NCBI RefSeq assembly: GCF_947855115.1
Contig: NZ_CANTZW010000007.1
Location: forward strand, 1 to 64,000
Source of the DNA: an uncultured Parabacteroides sp.
GTDB lineage: Bacteria; Bacteroidota; Bacteroidia; Bacteroidales; Tannerellaceae
DNA length: 64,000 bases
Reading direction: 5' to 3'
The stretch's first letter is position 1. Each line of letters starts with the position of its first letter. A program made the position numbers and the translations under genes. The notes beneath the pieces were generated by a model, which searched no databases, was not told the origin of the DNA, and saw nothing but the letters and a program-made list of their open reading frames with translations. Shown here piece by piece: positions 9,144-18,079 of this stretch.

Positions 9144-10541
9144 TTAATCTGGATGTACCCAGCGGAACAAACGGTTCCAGCGGATACCGCCGTCGAATAA
9201 GCTGCGATCCTTGTCTAAGGATAGCCAAACCAAGATCGGCTTACCGACAATGTGATCCTCGGGAACAAAACCCCACGAGCGGCTATCCGCGCTGTTATGG
9301 CGGTTATCGCCCATCATCCAATAATAATCGTATTTAAACGTATAGGAAGTCTCGGGTTTGCCGTTGATATAAACCTTGCCATCCTTTACTTCCAGAGAGT
9401 TGTTCTCGTAGTTCTTGATGCAACGGCTATACAGCGCCAGGTTACGTTCATCCAATGGAATGGTAGCCCCTTTCTTGGGGATCCAAAGTGGCCCGAAGTT
9501 ATCGCGGGTCCAGCCGGTATCGTACCCGACCGGATAAGTAGGCCCTCCCAATGTCTCCGGCTCGATGATGATCTTTTTCACGGAAGGAAGTTTTTCCGCT
9601 ATCGCCAAGGCCTTTTTCGTGAGTGGCAGGCGGTATACCGGGTTGTACTGTCCGCTTGCGGTGGGCGTGAAGCCTAGGTACGACAATAAGTTTTGATAAT
9701 AACCGCCGCTGGAAGCCAGCATACGGTCGTCCTTGCTTACGTCCATCAGACGGAATTGCTCCTCCGTGATCGGGGAACCGTCTGTCTCGATGAAGTAATT
9801 AAACTGCATGTCTTTCGGGTTTTCGGCGGGCTTGCCGTCTATGTAGACTTGGTTGTCTATGAGCTGGAGCGTATCACCCGGCATGCCGATGCAACGTTTC
9901 ACGTAGTTCTCCCGCTTGTCGACCGGACGGTACATCACCTCGCCGAACGTAGCCTTGTCCAATAAGATACGTTCCCTTCCGTATTCCTCGATCAAGGAGT
10001 AGTAATCCGGGTTCTGTACTTTCACGGCGATCGTATCGCCGGCGGGGAAATTGAACACTACGATGTCATTACGTTTCACGTGCCCCAGGCCTTTTACCCG
10101 TTTGTAGCCCCATTCCGGCCAATCCAGGTACGATTTGCAGTTTAAGACAGGCAACGTGTTTTGTACCAGCGGGAAGGAGATCGGGGTGTTCGGTACGCGG
10201 GGACCGTAGCTCAATTTGCTGACGAACAGGTAATCCCCCACCAGCAACGATTTCTCTAGGGAAGAACTCGGTATCTGATAGTTCTGGAAGACGAACAAGT
10301 TGATGAAATAAACGGCTACCAGCGCGAATACAATATCGTCTACCCATTCCAATATGTTGCGTACCGTCGGGTTCTTGGATTGTTTCCAGGCTCCCCAAGG
10401 GATGTAGTGCGTCAGGAATATATCGACTACGACGATTAATCCCAGTAGTAACCATAAGTTTTGCATCCAGAGAGTGAACAGCGTGTATAATACAGCCGCT
10501 ATGCTAAACTTGATCCATTGTTTTTTCGTGAACTTCTTCAT
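9144..10541 (-). CDS. lepB: Signal peptidase I
   Basis: This 465-residue inner membrane protease removes signal peptides from exported proteins. Membrane segments lie at about residues 11-45 and 66-86. The nucleophile box is QIPSSSLEKSLLVGD, with serine 94, and the general base is lysine 215 in YVKRCIGMPGD. The late box DNRHNSADSRSWGFVP is near residue 415. It is longer than most family members because of insertions between the boxes, which is usual in Bacteroidetes. It lies 16 bases after dapB and 24 before a second, catalytically altered paralogue. Confidence 0.93.
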   Translation of the reverse strand: MKKFTKKQWIKFSIAAVLYTLFTLWMQNLWLLLGLIVVVDIFLTHYIPWGAWKQSKNPTVRNILEWVDDIVFALVAVYFINLFVFQNYQIPSSSLEKSLLVGDYLFVSKLSYGPRVPNTPISFPLVQNTLPVLNCKSYLDWPEWGYKRVKGLGHVKRNDIVVFNFPAGDTIAVKVQNPDYYSLIEEYGRERILLDKATFGEVMYRPVDKRENYVKRCIGMPGDTLQLIDNQVYIDGKPAENPKDMQFNYFIETDGSPITEEQFRLMDVSKDDRMLASSGGYYQNLLSYLGFTPTASGQYNPVYRLPLTKKALAIAEKLPSVKKIIIEPETLGGPTYPVGYDTGWTRDNFGPLWIPKKGATIPLDERNLALYSRCIKNYENNSLEVKDGKVYINGKPETSYTFKYDYYWMMGDNRHNSADSRSWGFVPEDHIVGKPILVWLSLDKDRSLFDGGIRWNRLFRWVHPD

Positions 10542-10557
10542 CTTTTAGCTGATACGT

Positions 10558-11274
10558 TTAGAATTTGAATAAGTCATTCATGCCTAGGAAACCTTTCTTT
10601 CCGGCGGTAAACTCTGCCGCTATCACGGCGCCCAACGCAAATCCGGCACGGCTCTTGGCATCATGTTTGATACTGATCGTGTCTACGTCCGATTCGTAGG
10701 TAATCTCATGAATACCCGGGACCTCCCCCTCGCGTATGGCGTGGATCGGCAGGTCGGTCTTTTTCTCGGCGGTCTCTAAAACCCAACACTCCTTGCGGTC
10801 GATATTCTCCAGGATACCCTCGGCCAGCGTGATAGCCGTTCCGCTCGGGGCATCCAGCTTGTGGATATGGTGAACTTCCGTCATCCTGACATCGTAAGAA
10901 GGGAAGTTATTCATGATCTTTGCCAGGTATTTGTTCAAGGCGAAGAAAATATTCACGCCGATGCTGAAATTGGAGGCGTAGAAGAAGGTCTTATCCTCTT
11001 TCTCGCATTTTTCCTTGATCTCGCCGATACGGTCTAGCCAACCGGTAGTACCCGATACGACCGGAACGCCTACCTCGAAACATTTCATGTAGTTATTGAA
11101 AGCGGTGGCCGGGGTGGTGAACTCGATCGCTACGTCGGCGCTTTTGAACGCTTCCGAATATATATCCTCCGCGTTATTAATATCTATGATGGAAACAATT
11201 TGATGTCCTCTCTGGATGGCGATCTGCTCGATCGTTTTGCCCATCTTCCCGTAGCCTATAAGTGCAATCTTCAT
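10558..11274 (-). CDS. dapB: 4-hydroxy-tetrahydrodipicolinate reductase
   Basis: This 238-residue cytoplasmic enzyme reduces the dihydrodipicolinate precursor with NAD(P)H in the diaminopimelate and lysine pathway, needed for peptidoglycan. It opens with the nucleotide-binding motif ALIGYGKMGKTIE and carries the family signature EVHHIHKLDAPSGTAITLAE near residue 137, which holds the catalytic histidine and lysine. It is somewhat shorter than the E. coli protein. It is the first gene of the dapB-lepB-lepB-like-wbqC operon. Its likely -7 element (11373-11380) places a 31-bp inverted repeat inside its leader. Confidence 0.95.
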   Translation of the reverse strand: MKIALIGYGKMGKTIEQIAIQRGHQIVSIIDINNAEDIYSEAFKSADVAIEFTTPATAFNNYMKCFEVGVPVVSGTTGWLDRIGEIKEKCEKEDKTFFYASNFSIGVNIFFALNKYLAKIMNNFPSYDVRMTEVHHIHKLDAPSGTAITLAEGILENIDRKECWVLETAEKKTDLPIHAIREGEVPGIHEITYESDVDTISIKHDAKSRAGFALGAVIAAEFTAGKKGFLGMNDLFKF

Positions 11275-11284
11275 ACTTTAAAAT

Positions 11285-11361
11285 AATTGAGAATTGATAA
11301 TTGAAAATTGAGAATCAAGCAAGTCTGCTCATTTTCAATTCTCAATTTTTAATTATCAATT
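11285..11361. repeat. 31-bp imperfect inverted repeat built from AATTGA units
   Basis: The arms 11285-11315 and 11331-11361 are complementary at 26 of 31 positions and enclose a 15-base loop. Both arms consist of repeated (A/T)TCAATT-type heptamers. The element lies between dapB and its probable promoter, so it would fold as a long AU-rich hairpin in the dapB leader. It could also be a remnant of a small mobile repeat. Confidence 0.7.
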
Positions 11362-11372
11362 GGTTTATGTCG

Positions 11373-11380
11373 CAAATATA
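11373..11380 (-). promoter_or_regulatory. Candidate -7 element for the dapB operon
   Basis: The minus strand reads TATATTTG, matching TAnnTTTG. It would give a leader of roughly 90 bases for dapB that includes the 31-bp inverted repeat. It lies back to back with the plus-strand element at 11393-11400. Confidence 0.5.
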
Positions 11381-11392
11381 CAGAAAATGAAT

Positions 11393-11400
11393 TACATTTG
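11393..11400 (+). promoter_or_regulatory. Candidate -7 element for the DUF2851 gene
   Basis: TACATTTG matches the TAnnTTTG element and lies 27 bases before the start codon. Confidence 0.5.
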
Positions 11401-11427
11401 AATCCAAAATCTTAACTCTGAAAGAAT

Positions 11428-12708
11428 ATGGAACGTTTATTACACTATGTTTGGAAATACAAACTCTATGCGAGCGCTACATTGACTACCTCTGAGGGGT
11501 TTCCTGTTGTCGTGATCGACCCCGGGACGCAAAACACGGATGCCGGCCCCGACTTTTTCAACGCCAAGATAAAGATTGATGGCACGGTATGGGCCGGAAG
11601 CGTGGAGATCCACGAGAAAGCTTCCGACTGGTCGCTCCACCATCATGATTCGGATAAGGCGTACGATTCTGTTATCTTACATGTTGTGGCTGTAAATGAC
11701 GTTGCTATACGGCGTATGAATGGAGAGTTGATTACCCAGCTAGTCTTGCCTGTACCGGAATCTGTCCGGAGGAGTATCGAGTGGTTGCAGGCAAGAGAAA
11801 TACCCATTCCCTGCCTTGGTCAGATCCAAGAAATAAGCCCCGTGCATCTGGCCTCCTGGATGGATGCTTTGCTGAGCGAGCGGCTGGAACGAAAAGCCGG
11901 GGATATATACCGCCTGCTCGACCAGTATCAGGAGGATTGGAACGAGGTATTCTATATACTGCTGACCCGGAGTTTTGGTTTTGGCGTGAATAACGACGCT
12001 TTCGAGTGGTTGGCGAAAAGTCTTCCCCTGCGATATATCCAAAAACAAAGGGCTAGTGAATCACAAGTAGAGGCGATGCTTTTCGGGCAAGCGGGAATGC
12101 TTTCGGAGGAGGGTTCCTGCCATTATTATCGTTTGCTGAGGCGGGAATATGAGTTTCTTCGCTATAAGTTCGGGCTTAAGCCTTTGGATGAGTCTTTGTT
12201 CAAGAGCCTTCGTATCCGTCCGACAAATTTTCCTCACGTGAAACTGGCGCAATTGGCTGCGATCTGGCATCGGTACGATACCTTGTTCTCGATAATCCTG
12301 TCGGCTTCCTCTCCTAAAGAGATCAAGGATTATCTCCGTATCCGTCCTTCGGATTATTGGAAAAACCACTATCATTTTCAATACGTCTCGGTGGAGAAAG
12401 ATAAGATGATTGGGGAAAATACCTTGGATATCCTGTTGATCAATACGGTAGTCCCCCTGCTGTTCGCTTATGGCGAGCGGAATAAACTTCCTGAGTATTG
12501 CCTGCGGGCGACCCGTCTTTTGGGGAGCATCCCACCGGAACGAAACCATATCGTAACCGCTTTCATCCAATCCGGTATCCAAGTCCGTAACGCCGGCGAC
12601 ACGCAATCGCTCATCCAGTTAAAACGAGAATATTGTGAGAAACGAAAGTGCTTGTATTGCCGGATTGGATTCAGGCTGTTGAGACGAAGCGTTAATCCTC
12701 TTCTTTGA
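11428..12708 (+). CDS. DUF2851-family protein
   Basis: This 426-residue protein matches the DUF2851 family of Bacteroidetes. Its N-terminal third contains the strongly conserved stretch VVIDPGTQNTDAGPDFFNAKI and GSVEIHEKASDWSLHHHD, which carries acidic and histidine residues suggesting a metal or nuclease-like site, though no activity can be claimed. There is no signal peptide. The C-terminus has a CLYCRIGFRLL segment. It is transcribed divergently from dapB and is monocistronic. Its last 17 bases overlap the end of the convergent toxin-like gene. Confidence 0.85.
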   Translation: MERLLHYVWKYKLYASATLTTSEGFPVVVIDPGTQNTDAGPDFFNAKIKIDGTVWAGSVEIHEKASDWSLHHHDSDKAYDSVILHVVAVNDVAIRRMNGELITQLVLPVPESVRRSIEWLQAREIPIPCLGQIQEISPVHLASWMDALLSERLERKAGDIYRLLDQYQEDWNEVFYILLTRSFGFGVNNDAFEWLAKSLPLRYIQKQRASESQVEAMLFGQAGMLSEEGSCHYYRLLRREYEFLRYKFGLKPLDESLFKSLRIRPTNFPHVKLAQLAAIWHRYDTLFSIILSASSPKEIKDYLRIRPSDYWKNHYHFQYVSVEKDKMIGENTLDILLINTVVPLLFAYGERNKLPEYCLRATRLLGSIPPERNHIVTAFIQSGIQVRNAGDTQSLIQLKREYCEKRKCLYCRIGFRLLRRSVNPLL

Positions 12709-13066
12709 TAAGGGAGTGTATGTGTTTGCCGTCTTTGTGGTTGTTGGTGATATAACGTATGATATACTTATCCTCTTTCCTGTTGAAGAAAACATACCAA
12801 GTCGTATGTTTACTACTTTTTCGTTTGAAAAAAGAATATTGTAAATCTTTTCCATATCGATTAAATCTATTTTTCATCGTGGAAGAAAGATTGTAATGAG
12901 GAATATACGGTAAGGTCTGTATAAAGTTTAATATATCGTCAATCATCATATCCGCATATTCGATATATGAATAATAGCTCTTTTCGAATAAGGTATCGGC
13001 TAAATCTAATAAATAAGCTGTTATCTCTTCGGGAATAACAACTTTGGCATTAATCTTTTCGTGCAT
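12692..13066 (-). CDS. Possible RelE/ParE-type toxin
   Basis: This 124-residue protein ends with the pattern LQYSFFKRKSSKHTTWYVFF, followed by a short strand and IIRYITNNH. This resembles the last strands of the RelE/ParE toxin fold, which cleaves messenger RNA or poisons gyrase. The first 60 residues are helical. It follows an 83-residue gene by a 17-base overlap, the order and coupling usual for antitoxin then toxin. Base composition is more AT-rich than the flanking genes, consistent with acquisition. The family assignment is from pattern only, and its 3' end overlaps the DUF2851 gene. Confidence 0.55.
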   Translation of the reverse strand: MHEKINAKVVIPEEITAYLLDLADTLFEKSYYSYIEYADMMIDDILNFIQTLPYIPHYNLSSTMKNRFNRYGKDLQYSFFKRKSSKHTTWYVFFNRKEDKYIIRYITNNHKDGKHIHSLIKEED

Positions 13067-13301
13067 ACTTATGATTAAAGTGTTTTCTTAGTTCTTGTTT
13101 TGCGTGTATTCTGAATTCTTCGATAGTTAGGCTTCTTTCCCAGTCTTGTTCAAACTTATCTACTTGATTGTCGGATAACTTTACCCCTAGTTGTTTCAAT
13201 ACAGGATTAATCATATCCCCATATTTCTTTAAATCGATGCGGACATAACGGTTGTTTCCTGCCGCGTCTTTCTCCAATTCGATACCTGATACTTCTGACA
13301 T
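13050..13301 (-). CDS. Possible antitoxin partner
   Basis: This 83-residue hydrophilic, charged protein begins MSEVSGIELEKDAAGNNRYVRIDLKKYG and ends in a lysine- and histidine-rich tail. I do not recognise the family. Its small size, position just upstream of the toxin-like gene, and 17-base translational overlap support an antitoxin role. The RIDLKKYGDMINPVLKQL stretch might be a DNA-binding or dimerisation helix, which is uncertain. TATCTTTG on the minus strand at 13342-13349 is a good -7 match for a shared promoter. Confidence 0.55.
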   Translation of the reverse strand: MSEVSGIELEKDAAGNNRYVRIDLKKYGDMINPVLKQLGVKLSDNQVDKFEQDWERSLTIEEFRIHAKQELRKHFNHKYARKD

Positions 13302-13341
13302 AGTTGTTCTATTTAGTTGGTGGTTATACGTCTATTAGATG

Positions 13342-13349
13342 CAAAGATA
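13342..13349 (-). promoter_or_regulatory. Candidate -7 element for the toxin-antitoxin-like pair
   Basis: The minus strand reads TATCTTTG, matching TAnnTTTG, about 40 bases before the antitoxin-like start codon. Confidence 0.5.
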
Positions 13350-13393
13350 GATTAATTAGCGTATATATCCTTATCGTTCACGGGATTTTTCCC

Positions 13394-13401
13394 TATTTTT
13401 G
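13394..13401 (+). promoter_or_regulatory. Candidate -7 element that decides the lipoprotein start
   Basis: TATTTTTG matches TAnnTTTG. Transcription would begin near 13408, too late to use an ATG at 13410, so the ATG at 13428 is preferred. Confidence 0.45.
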
Positions 13402-13427
13402 CCTTCCAATTGAAATGTGAATATTGG

Positions 13428-15341
13428 ATGGAAGATAAATATGTGAGAAATAGTTGGCGGTTCTTTATGGGGGCTCTCCTGCTGGTCGTACTGTATTCCT
13501 GCGCGAATATGGCCTCCCCGAACGGGGGGCCTTATGATGAGACGCCACCTAAGTTTATAAGCAGTACGCCATTGCCCAACCAGGTAAATTATAAGGGAAA
13601 GGAGGTGGAGATAATCTTTGATGAATTGATCCAGATCGATAAGCCTACCGAGAACGTGATCATCACCCCGCCCCAGATGGAACTGCCCGTTATCCGGGCG
13701 AATGGCCGGAAGGTGATGATCGAGCTGATGGATACACTAAAGGAGAACACGACCTATACGATAGACTTTACCAATTCAATCTCCGACAATAATGAGAAAA
13801 ACGTACTGGAGAACTACTCATTCGCGTTCGCTACCGGCGAGTCTATCGATAGCTTGGAGGTATCCGGTATCTTGCTGAACGCCGAGAACCTAGAACCTAT
13901 GCCGGGTATTACGATAGGCGTGCATACGAATCTGGAGGATTCTGCCTTTACTACTTTACGGTTTGTCCGTACTTCCCGCACGAACGATAAGGGAGAGTTT
14001 ACGATTCGTAACATGGCCCCCGGCACGTACCGGATCTATGCCTTGGAAGATGTGATGCGCTCCTATAAGTATAGCCAGCCCGGGCAGCAGATTGCTTTTT
14101 GCGATTCCTTGATCGTCCCCGCCTTTGAGTTGACCAGCCGCCAAGACACGATTTGGAAAGACAGCCTGACGATCGATACGATCATGACGGTAGGTTATAC
14201 CCGCTTTACGCCAGACAATATCGAGATGCGCCTGTTCAAGGAAAATGTCGAGCGGCAATATATGTTGAAGCCGGAACGTACGGACGAGAAAATCCTCACC
14301 TTGCGTTTCAATGCCTCCTTGGATACCGTCCCGGTGCCGGTCCCGTTAAATTTTACTCCGGCAGATAGCGATTGGTATTTCTTGCAGACAGCGGAGGAAG
14401 GAAAAGCCGTGCATTATTGGTTGACCGATTCCTTGATCTGGATGCAAGATACGTTGCGTGTGGAGGTAAGTTACCCGAAAAGCGATTCCCTGAATATACT
14501 TCGTCCGCAGACGGATACGGTACAGTTTACCATACGTCGCCGTCCGGTAGAGAAGAAGAAAAAGAAAAAAGACGATGAGCCGGAACCTATCGAGTTCCTG
14601 GGAATGAACATAAACGCCTCCGGCCCTATCAACCTGTATGATACGGTCTCTATCACGTTTAGCGAACCTGTGCTGGGATTGACGAAAGAGCATTTCTTCT
14701 TGGATCAGAAGGTGGATACGCTTTGGGAAGCCGTGGATTTCGATTTCTTCCCGGATACGGTAAATTCCTTGAATTTCTTTATCAAGCGCCCGTGGAATTA
14801 TGGTGAGGAATATCGTTTGGAGATAGACTCTGCCACGATATTCAGCGCCTATGGTAAATGGAACGATGTGTATAGCGGGGAGTTCAAGATCAAGAAGGAG
14901 GATGAGTACGGGCATCTGTATATTAATATAGTAGGTGCGGATACTACCGCTTTCGTGGAATTATTAAATAGTAATGACCAGCCGATCCGTAAGGTTAAGG
15001 TGAAAGATGGCGGGGCGCTTTTCATGGACTTGAAACCGGATAAATACTATGCCCGCCTGGTATTAGACGCGAACGATAACGGCGAGTGGGACACCGGCGA
15101 TTACGCCGAGAAGCGACAGCCGGAAATGGTCTTCTATTGTCCGAAGATGTTCAATATCATGCAGAACTGGCAGGTAGAGGAGACCTGGAATATCAAGGCT
15201 ACACCGATGAGACGGCAAAAGCCGATCGATATCACGAAGAATAAACCGAAGGAGCTAACGAAAAAGAAAAGAGATTACAAAAATGAGGGAACACAATCTT
15301 CGTCCAATAGGAACAGTGGTATGGGCGGCTTGCGCTTCTAA
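13428..15341 (+). CDS. Ig-like domain surface lipoprotein
   Basis: A signal peptide (FFMGALLLVVLYSC) ends in a lipobox cysteine, so the protein is probably a lipoprotein. The mature part begins ANMASPNGGPYDETPPKFISS, the usual opening of Bacteroidetes proteins with a bacterial Ig-like (SbsA/Big_5) domain. The stretch EVEIIFDELIQIDKPTENVIITPP is that domain. Further on are a carboxypeptidase-regulatory-like segment (GEFTIRNMAPGTYRIYALED), a lysine run EKKKKKKDDEPEP, and another Ig-like domain. The in-frame ATG at 13410 was not chosen because the promoter lies too close. It overlaps the start of the next gene. Confidence 0.82.
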   Translation: MEDKYVRNSWRFFMGALLLVVLYSCANMASPNGGPYDETPPKFISSTPLPNQVNYKGKEVEIIFDELIQIDKPTENVIITPPQMELPVIRANGRKVMIELMDTLKENTTYTIDFTNSISDNNEKNVLENYSFAFATGESIDSLEVSGILLNAENLEPMPGITIGVHTNLEDSAFTTLRFVRTSRTNDKGEFTIRNMAPGTYRIYALEDVMRSYKYSQPGQQIAFCDSLIVPAFELTSRQDTIWKDSLTIDTIMTVGYTRFTPDNIEMRLFKENVERQYMLKPERTDEKILTLRFNASLDTVPVPVPLNFTPADSDWYFLQTAEEGKAVHYWLTDSLIWMQDTLRVEVSYPKSDSLNILRPQTDTVQFTIRRRPVEKKKKKKDDEPEPIEFLGMNINASGPINLYDTVSITFSEPVLGLTKEHFFLDQKVDTLWEAVDFDFFPDTVNSLNFFIKRPWNYGEEYRLEIDSATIFSAYGKWNDVYSGEFKIKKEDEYGHLYINIVGADTTAFVELLNSNDQPIRKVKVKDGGALFMDLKPDKYYARLVLDANDNGEWDTGDYAEKRQPEMVFYCPKMFNIMQNWQVEETWNIKATPMRRQKPIDITKNKPKELTKKKRDYKNEGTQSSSNRNSGMGGLRF

Positions 15342-16149
15342 ACTGTATATATACGTTTTCTTTTTGTGCGTGGCGGGCCTGATGCCTTTGCGGGCACAAA
15401 CCTTGCCATTGTCTCATGGGGAACGGGTGGATTACGATCTCTATTTTAAATGGGGCCTGATCATGTCGAAAGCTGGGCTGGCCACCCTTTCCGTGAAAGA
15501 ATCGGAATACCAAGGAGCACCGTCATGGCATTATAACTTGTTGTTCCGCTCTGCCGGCGTGATCGAGAAAGTTTTCAAGATGCGCGATACGATGGACTGC
15601 CATTACTCGAAGGAACCCCGGCTCTTGTTCAGCTCGAAGCGCACGAACGAAGGGGATTATTACTTGGTGGATAACCTCCTCTTTGAGTATCAAGGGAGTG
15701 GCCGGGTCGAGATTCATTCGCACCGCCATACATTAAAGGAGACGAAGATAGACACGATGCTGATGGCGAAAGGGCGTGTGTTCGATATGTTGGGGGCTAC
15801 GATGTATCTTCGTTCGCTGGATTGGCAGACGATGAGATACGGCTCGGAGTTTCCTTTCGTGATCGCTATCGGCCGCGACCTCGTGAACGCCCGTTTCCGC
15901 TATACGGGGCAACAGATTGTCGAGCATAAAGAGGTGAAATTCCGTACCCGCCATTTCTATATCGATATATACGATGAGGCATTTACCCAAGCCAAGGAAG
16001 CTGCGGAGGTCTGGATCGGAGATGACGGGAATCATATCCCGGTAAAAATCCGGGCAAAGTTAAAGATCGGGGCCGCAGAAGTCTACTATAAAGACTCCTA
16101 TAACCTACGCGCCCCGCTTACTTGCCGTATCGTGATGCAAAAGAAATAA
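15283..16149 (+). CDS. DUF3108-family exported protein
   Basis: This 288-residue protein has a signal-like hydrophobic stretch (LYIYVFFLCVAGLMPLRAQ) and then LSHGERVDYDLYFKWGLIMSKAGLATLSV, which fits the DUF3108 family of periplasmic proteins. The function is not known. The start overlaps the upstream lipoprotein gene by 59 bases; a GTG about 30 bases into the frame is an alternative that would shorten the N-terminus but keep the signal peptide. Close coupling suggests a shared role at the envelope. Confidence 0.8.
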   Translation: MREHNLRPIGTVVWAACASKLYIYVFFLCVAGLMPLRAQTLPLSHGERVDYDLYFKWGLIMSKAGLATLSVKESEYQGAPSWHYNLLFRSAGVIEKVFKMRDTMDCHYSKEPRLLFSSKRTNEGDYYLVDNLLFEYQGSGRVEIHSHRHTLKETKIDTMLMAKGRVFDMLGATMYLRSLDWQTMRYGSEFPFVIAIGRDLVNARFRYTGQQIVEHKEVKFRTRHFYIDIYDEAFTQAKEAAEVWIGDDGNHIPVKIRAKLKIGAAEVYYKDSYNLRAPLTCRIVMQKK

Positions 16150-16163
16150 CCGTTCACACAATT

Positions 16164-16571
16164 CTACTTCAACGGTTCGAAAGGCAATACCGTGTCTTTC
16201 CGGTAGCCTGTGCCGTTGAAGGTGGCGATTAATTCTCCGTGCTCGTTCGTGATTCGTACTTCGCAGTTTGCCAATCTTTTGTGGCTGAAAGCTTCCTTGG
16301 CCTCCGCATATAAATATCCTTGGCTCTCGGCCTTGAAGAAATTGATGCTGGAGGTGATAGACAAGGTCAGGCGAGCGTGGCTGTTGGTCGCAGCGGCGAA
16401 CGCCAGATCCGCCAAGGTAAAGATCGCCCCGCCTTGGCATACGCCGCCTCCGTTCAGGTGCTCCGGTTTGATAAGCATACGTGCTTTGGCGTAGCCGTTA
16501 GCGGCTTCCAGCAATTCTACGCCTGCCAGCAAAGCGAATTTATCGCCTTGAAGAAACTCTTGGATCGTCAT
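16164..16571 (-). CDS. PaaI-family hotdog thioesterase
   Basis: The 135-residue protein carries HLNGGGVCQGGAIFTLADLAFAAATNS, the core helix and active-site region of PaaI-type hotdog-fold acyl-CoA thioesterases, with the aspartate of TLADLAF in the usual place. The true substrate is unknown. The longer frame starts at 16595, inside cysS, but the ATG at 16571 lies just after the cysS stop and gives the usual N-terminus MTIQEFLQGDKFA. It is probably cotranscribed with cysS. Confidence 0.85.
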   Translation of the reverse strand: MTIQEFLQGDKFALLAGVELLEAANGYAKARMLIKPEHLNGGGVCQGGAIFTLADLAFAAATNSHARLTLSITSSINFFKAESQGYLYAEAKEAFSHKRLANCEVRITNEHGELIATFNGTGYRKDTVLPFEPLK

Positions 16572-16576
16572 AATCT

Positions 16577-18052
16577 TTAGTTGTTTAATTTCCATTCAGC
16601 GCCGTCCTTGGTATCCTTGATCTCGAATCCCATCGCGGTCAGTTCGTTACGGATTTTATCGGAGGTCGCCCAGTCCTTATTCGCCTTGGCTTGCTGGCGG
16701 ATGGATAACAATAAGTCCACGGCCTTGCCAAAAGCCTCGTAATGGTTACCGCCGGCAGAAGCCTCGTCTTTCATGCCAAGGATATCAAACAAGAATAAAT
16801 GGAATACCTCTCGCAATTCTTTCAAGTCTTCCCCGGATATCGTAGCCTTGCCGTCTTTTATGGAGTTGATCGCACGGCTAGCGTCGAATAGATGAGAGAT
16901 TACGATCGGCGAGTTCAAGTCATCATTCATCGCCTCGTAGCATTTCTCGCGAAGACCCCTCGTATCGACAGTAGAAGCAGCGGAAGGCTGCAATTTCATC
17001 AGATGACCGTAAGCCTCCATCAAGCGAGACAAACCCTTCTCGGCCGCCTGCAAAGCCTCGTTGCTGAAATCGACCGTGCTGCGGTAATGCGCCTGCAAGA
17101 TGAAGAAACGGATCGTCATGGCAGAATAAGCCTGTCGCAACATCGGGTGATCACCCGTGAAGAACTGCTCCAGCGTGATGAAATTACCTAATGACTTACC
17201 CATCTTCTGCCCGTTGATAGTAATCATATTGTTGTGCATCCAATAATGAACCATATCATCCCCTTGAGAGGCCACGGCTTGCGCGATCTCGCACTCATGA
17301 TGCGGGAAGATCAAATCCATGCCACCCCCGTGGATATCGAAATGCTCTCCGAGGTATTTCTTGCCCATGGCGGTACATTCGCAGTGCCAGCCGGGGAAAC
17401 CGTCGCTCCACGGAGACGGCCAACGCATGATATGCTCCGGCTGGGCGCATTTCCAAAGGGCGAAGTCTATCGCGTTATGCTTCTCGTCTTGCCCGTCCAG
17501 CGCACGGGTGGTATTCAACATATCCTCGATATTCCGGCCGGAAAGGATACCGTATTTATGATCCTTGTTATATTTCTCCACGTCGAAATATACGGAACCT
17601 TGGCTCTCGTAAGCGTAGCCGTTATCCAGTATCTTCTTGACCAACTCGATTTGCTCGATGATATGCCCGGAAGCATGCGGCTCGATGCTGGGAGGAAGTA
17701 CGTTCAGCGCGTCCATCGCCTGATGATAGCGGTTGAGGTAATATTGCACCACCTCCATCGGCTCCAACTGTTCAAGCCGTGCTTTCTTGGCGATCTTGTC
17801 CTCTCCGTCGTCCGCGTCGTGCTCCAGATGTCCGACATCGGTTATATTGCGTACATAACGTACTTTATATCCTAGATGAGTGAGGTAACGGAATAGCAAG
17901 TCGAACGTGATCGCCGGGCGCGCGTGCCCCAGATGAGCGTCACCATAAACCGTAGGGCCACATACATACATACCTACATGCGGCTCATGCAGGGGTTTGA
18001 AAGGCTCCTTTTTTCTCGTAAGCGTGTTGTAAATACTCAATGGATGTTCCAT
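16577..18052 (-). CDS. cysS: Cysteinyl-tRNA synthetase
   Basis: This 491-residue class I synthetase charges tRNA-Cys with cysteine. The N-terminal [21 protein letters not shown] contains the zinc-binding cysteine and the HIGH-type motif HLGH. The zinc site continues with WHCECTAMG and [16 protein letters not shown] near residue 278 is the KMSKS motif. The C-terminal helical domain ends in the usual way. The length is normal. A thioesterase gene follows directly. Confidence 0.97.
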   Translation of the reverse strand: MEHPLSIYNTLTRKKEPFKPLHEPHVGMYVCGPTVYGDAHLGHARPAITFDLLFRYLTHLGYKVRYVRNITDVGHLEHDADDGEDKIAKKARLEQLEPMEVVQYYLNRYHQAMDALNVLPPSIEPHASGHIIEQIELVKKILDNGYAYESQGSVYFDVEKYNKDHKYGILSGRNIEDMLNTTRALDGQDEKHNAIDFALWKCAQPEHIMRWPSPWSDGFPGWHCECTAMGKKYLGEHFDIHGGGMDLIFPHHECEIAQAVASQGDDMVHYWMHNNMITINGQKMGKSLGNFITLEQFFTGDHPMLRQAYSAMTIRFFILQAHYRSTVDFSNEALQAAEKGLSRLMEAYGHLMKLQPSAASTVDTRGLREKCYEAMNDDLNSPIVISHLFDASRAINSIKDGKATISGEDLKELREVFHLFLFDILGMKDEASAGGNHYEAFGKAVDLLLSIRQQAKANKDWATSDKIRNELTAMGFEIKDTKDGAEWKLNN

Positions 18053-18079
18053 ATTCTATATATATTAAGAATCGCGAAC

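Noticed and set aside
11275..11372. Lysine riboswitch before dapB
   Set aside because: The leader is an AU-rich inverted repeat with none of the conserved lysine-binding core, and is too short.
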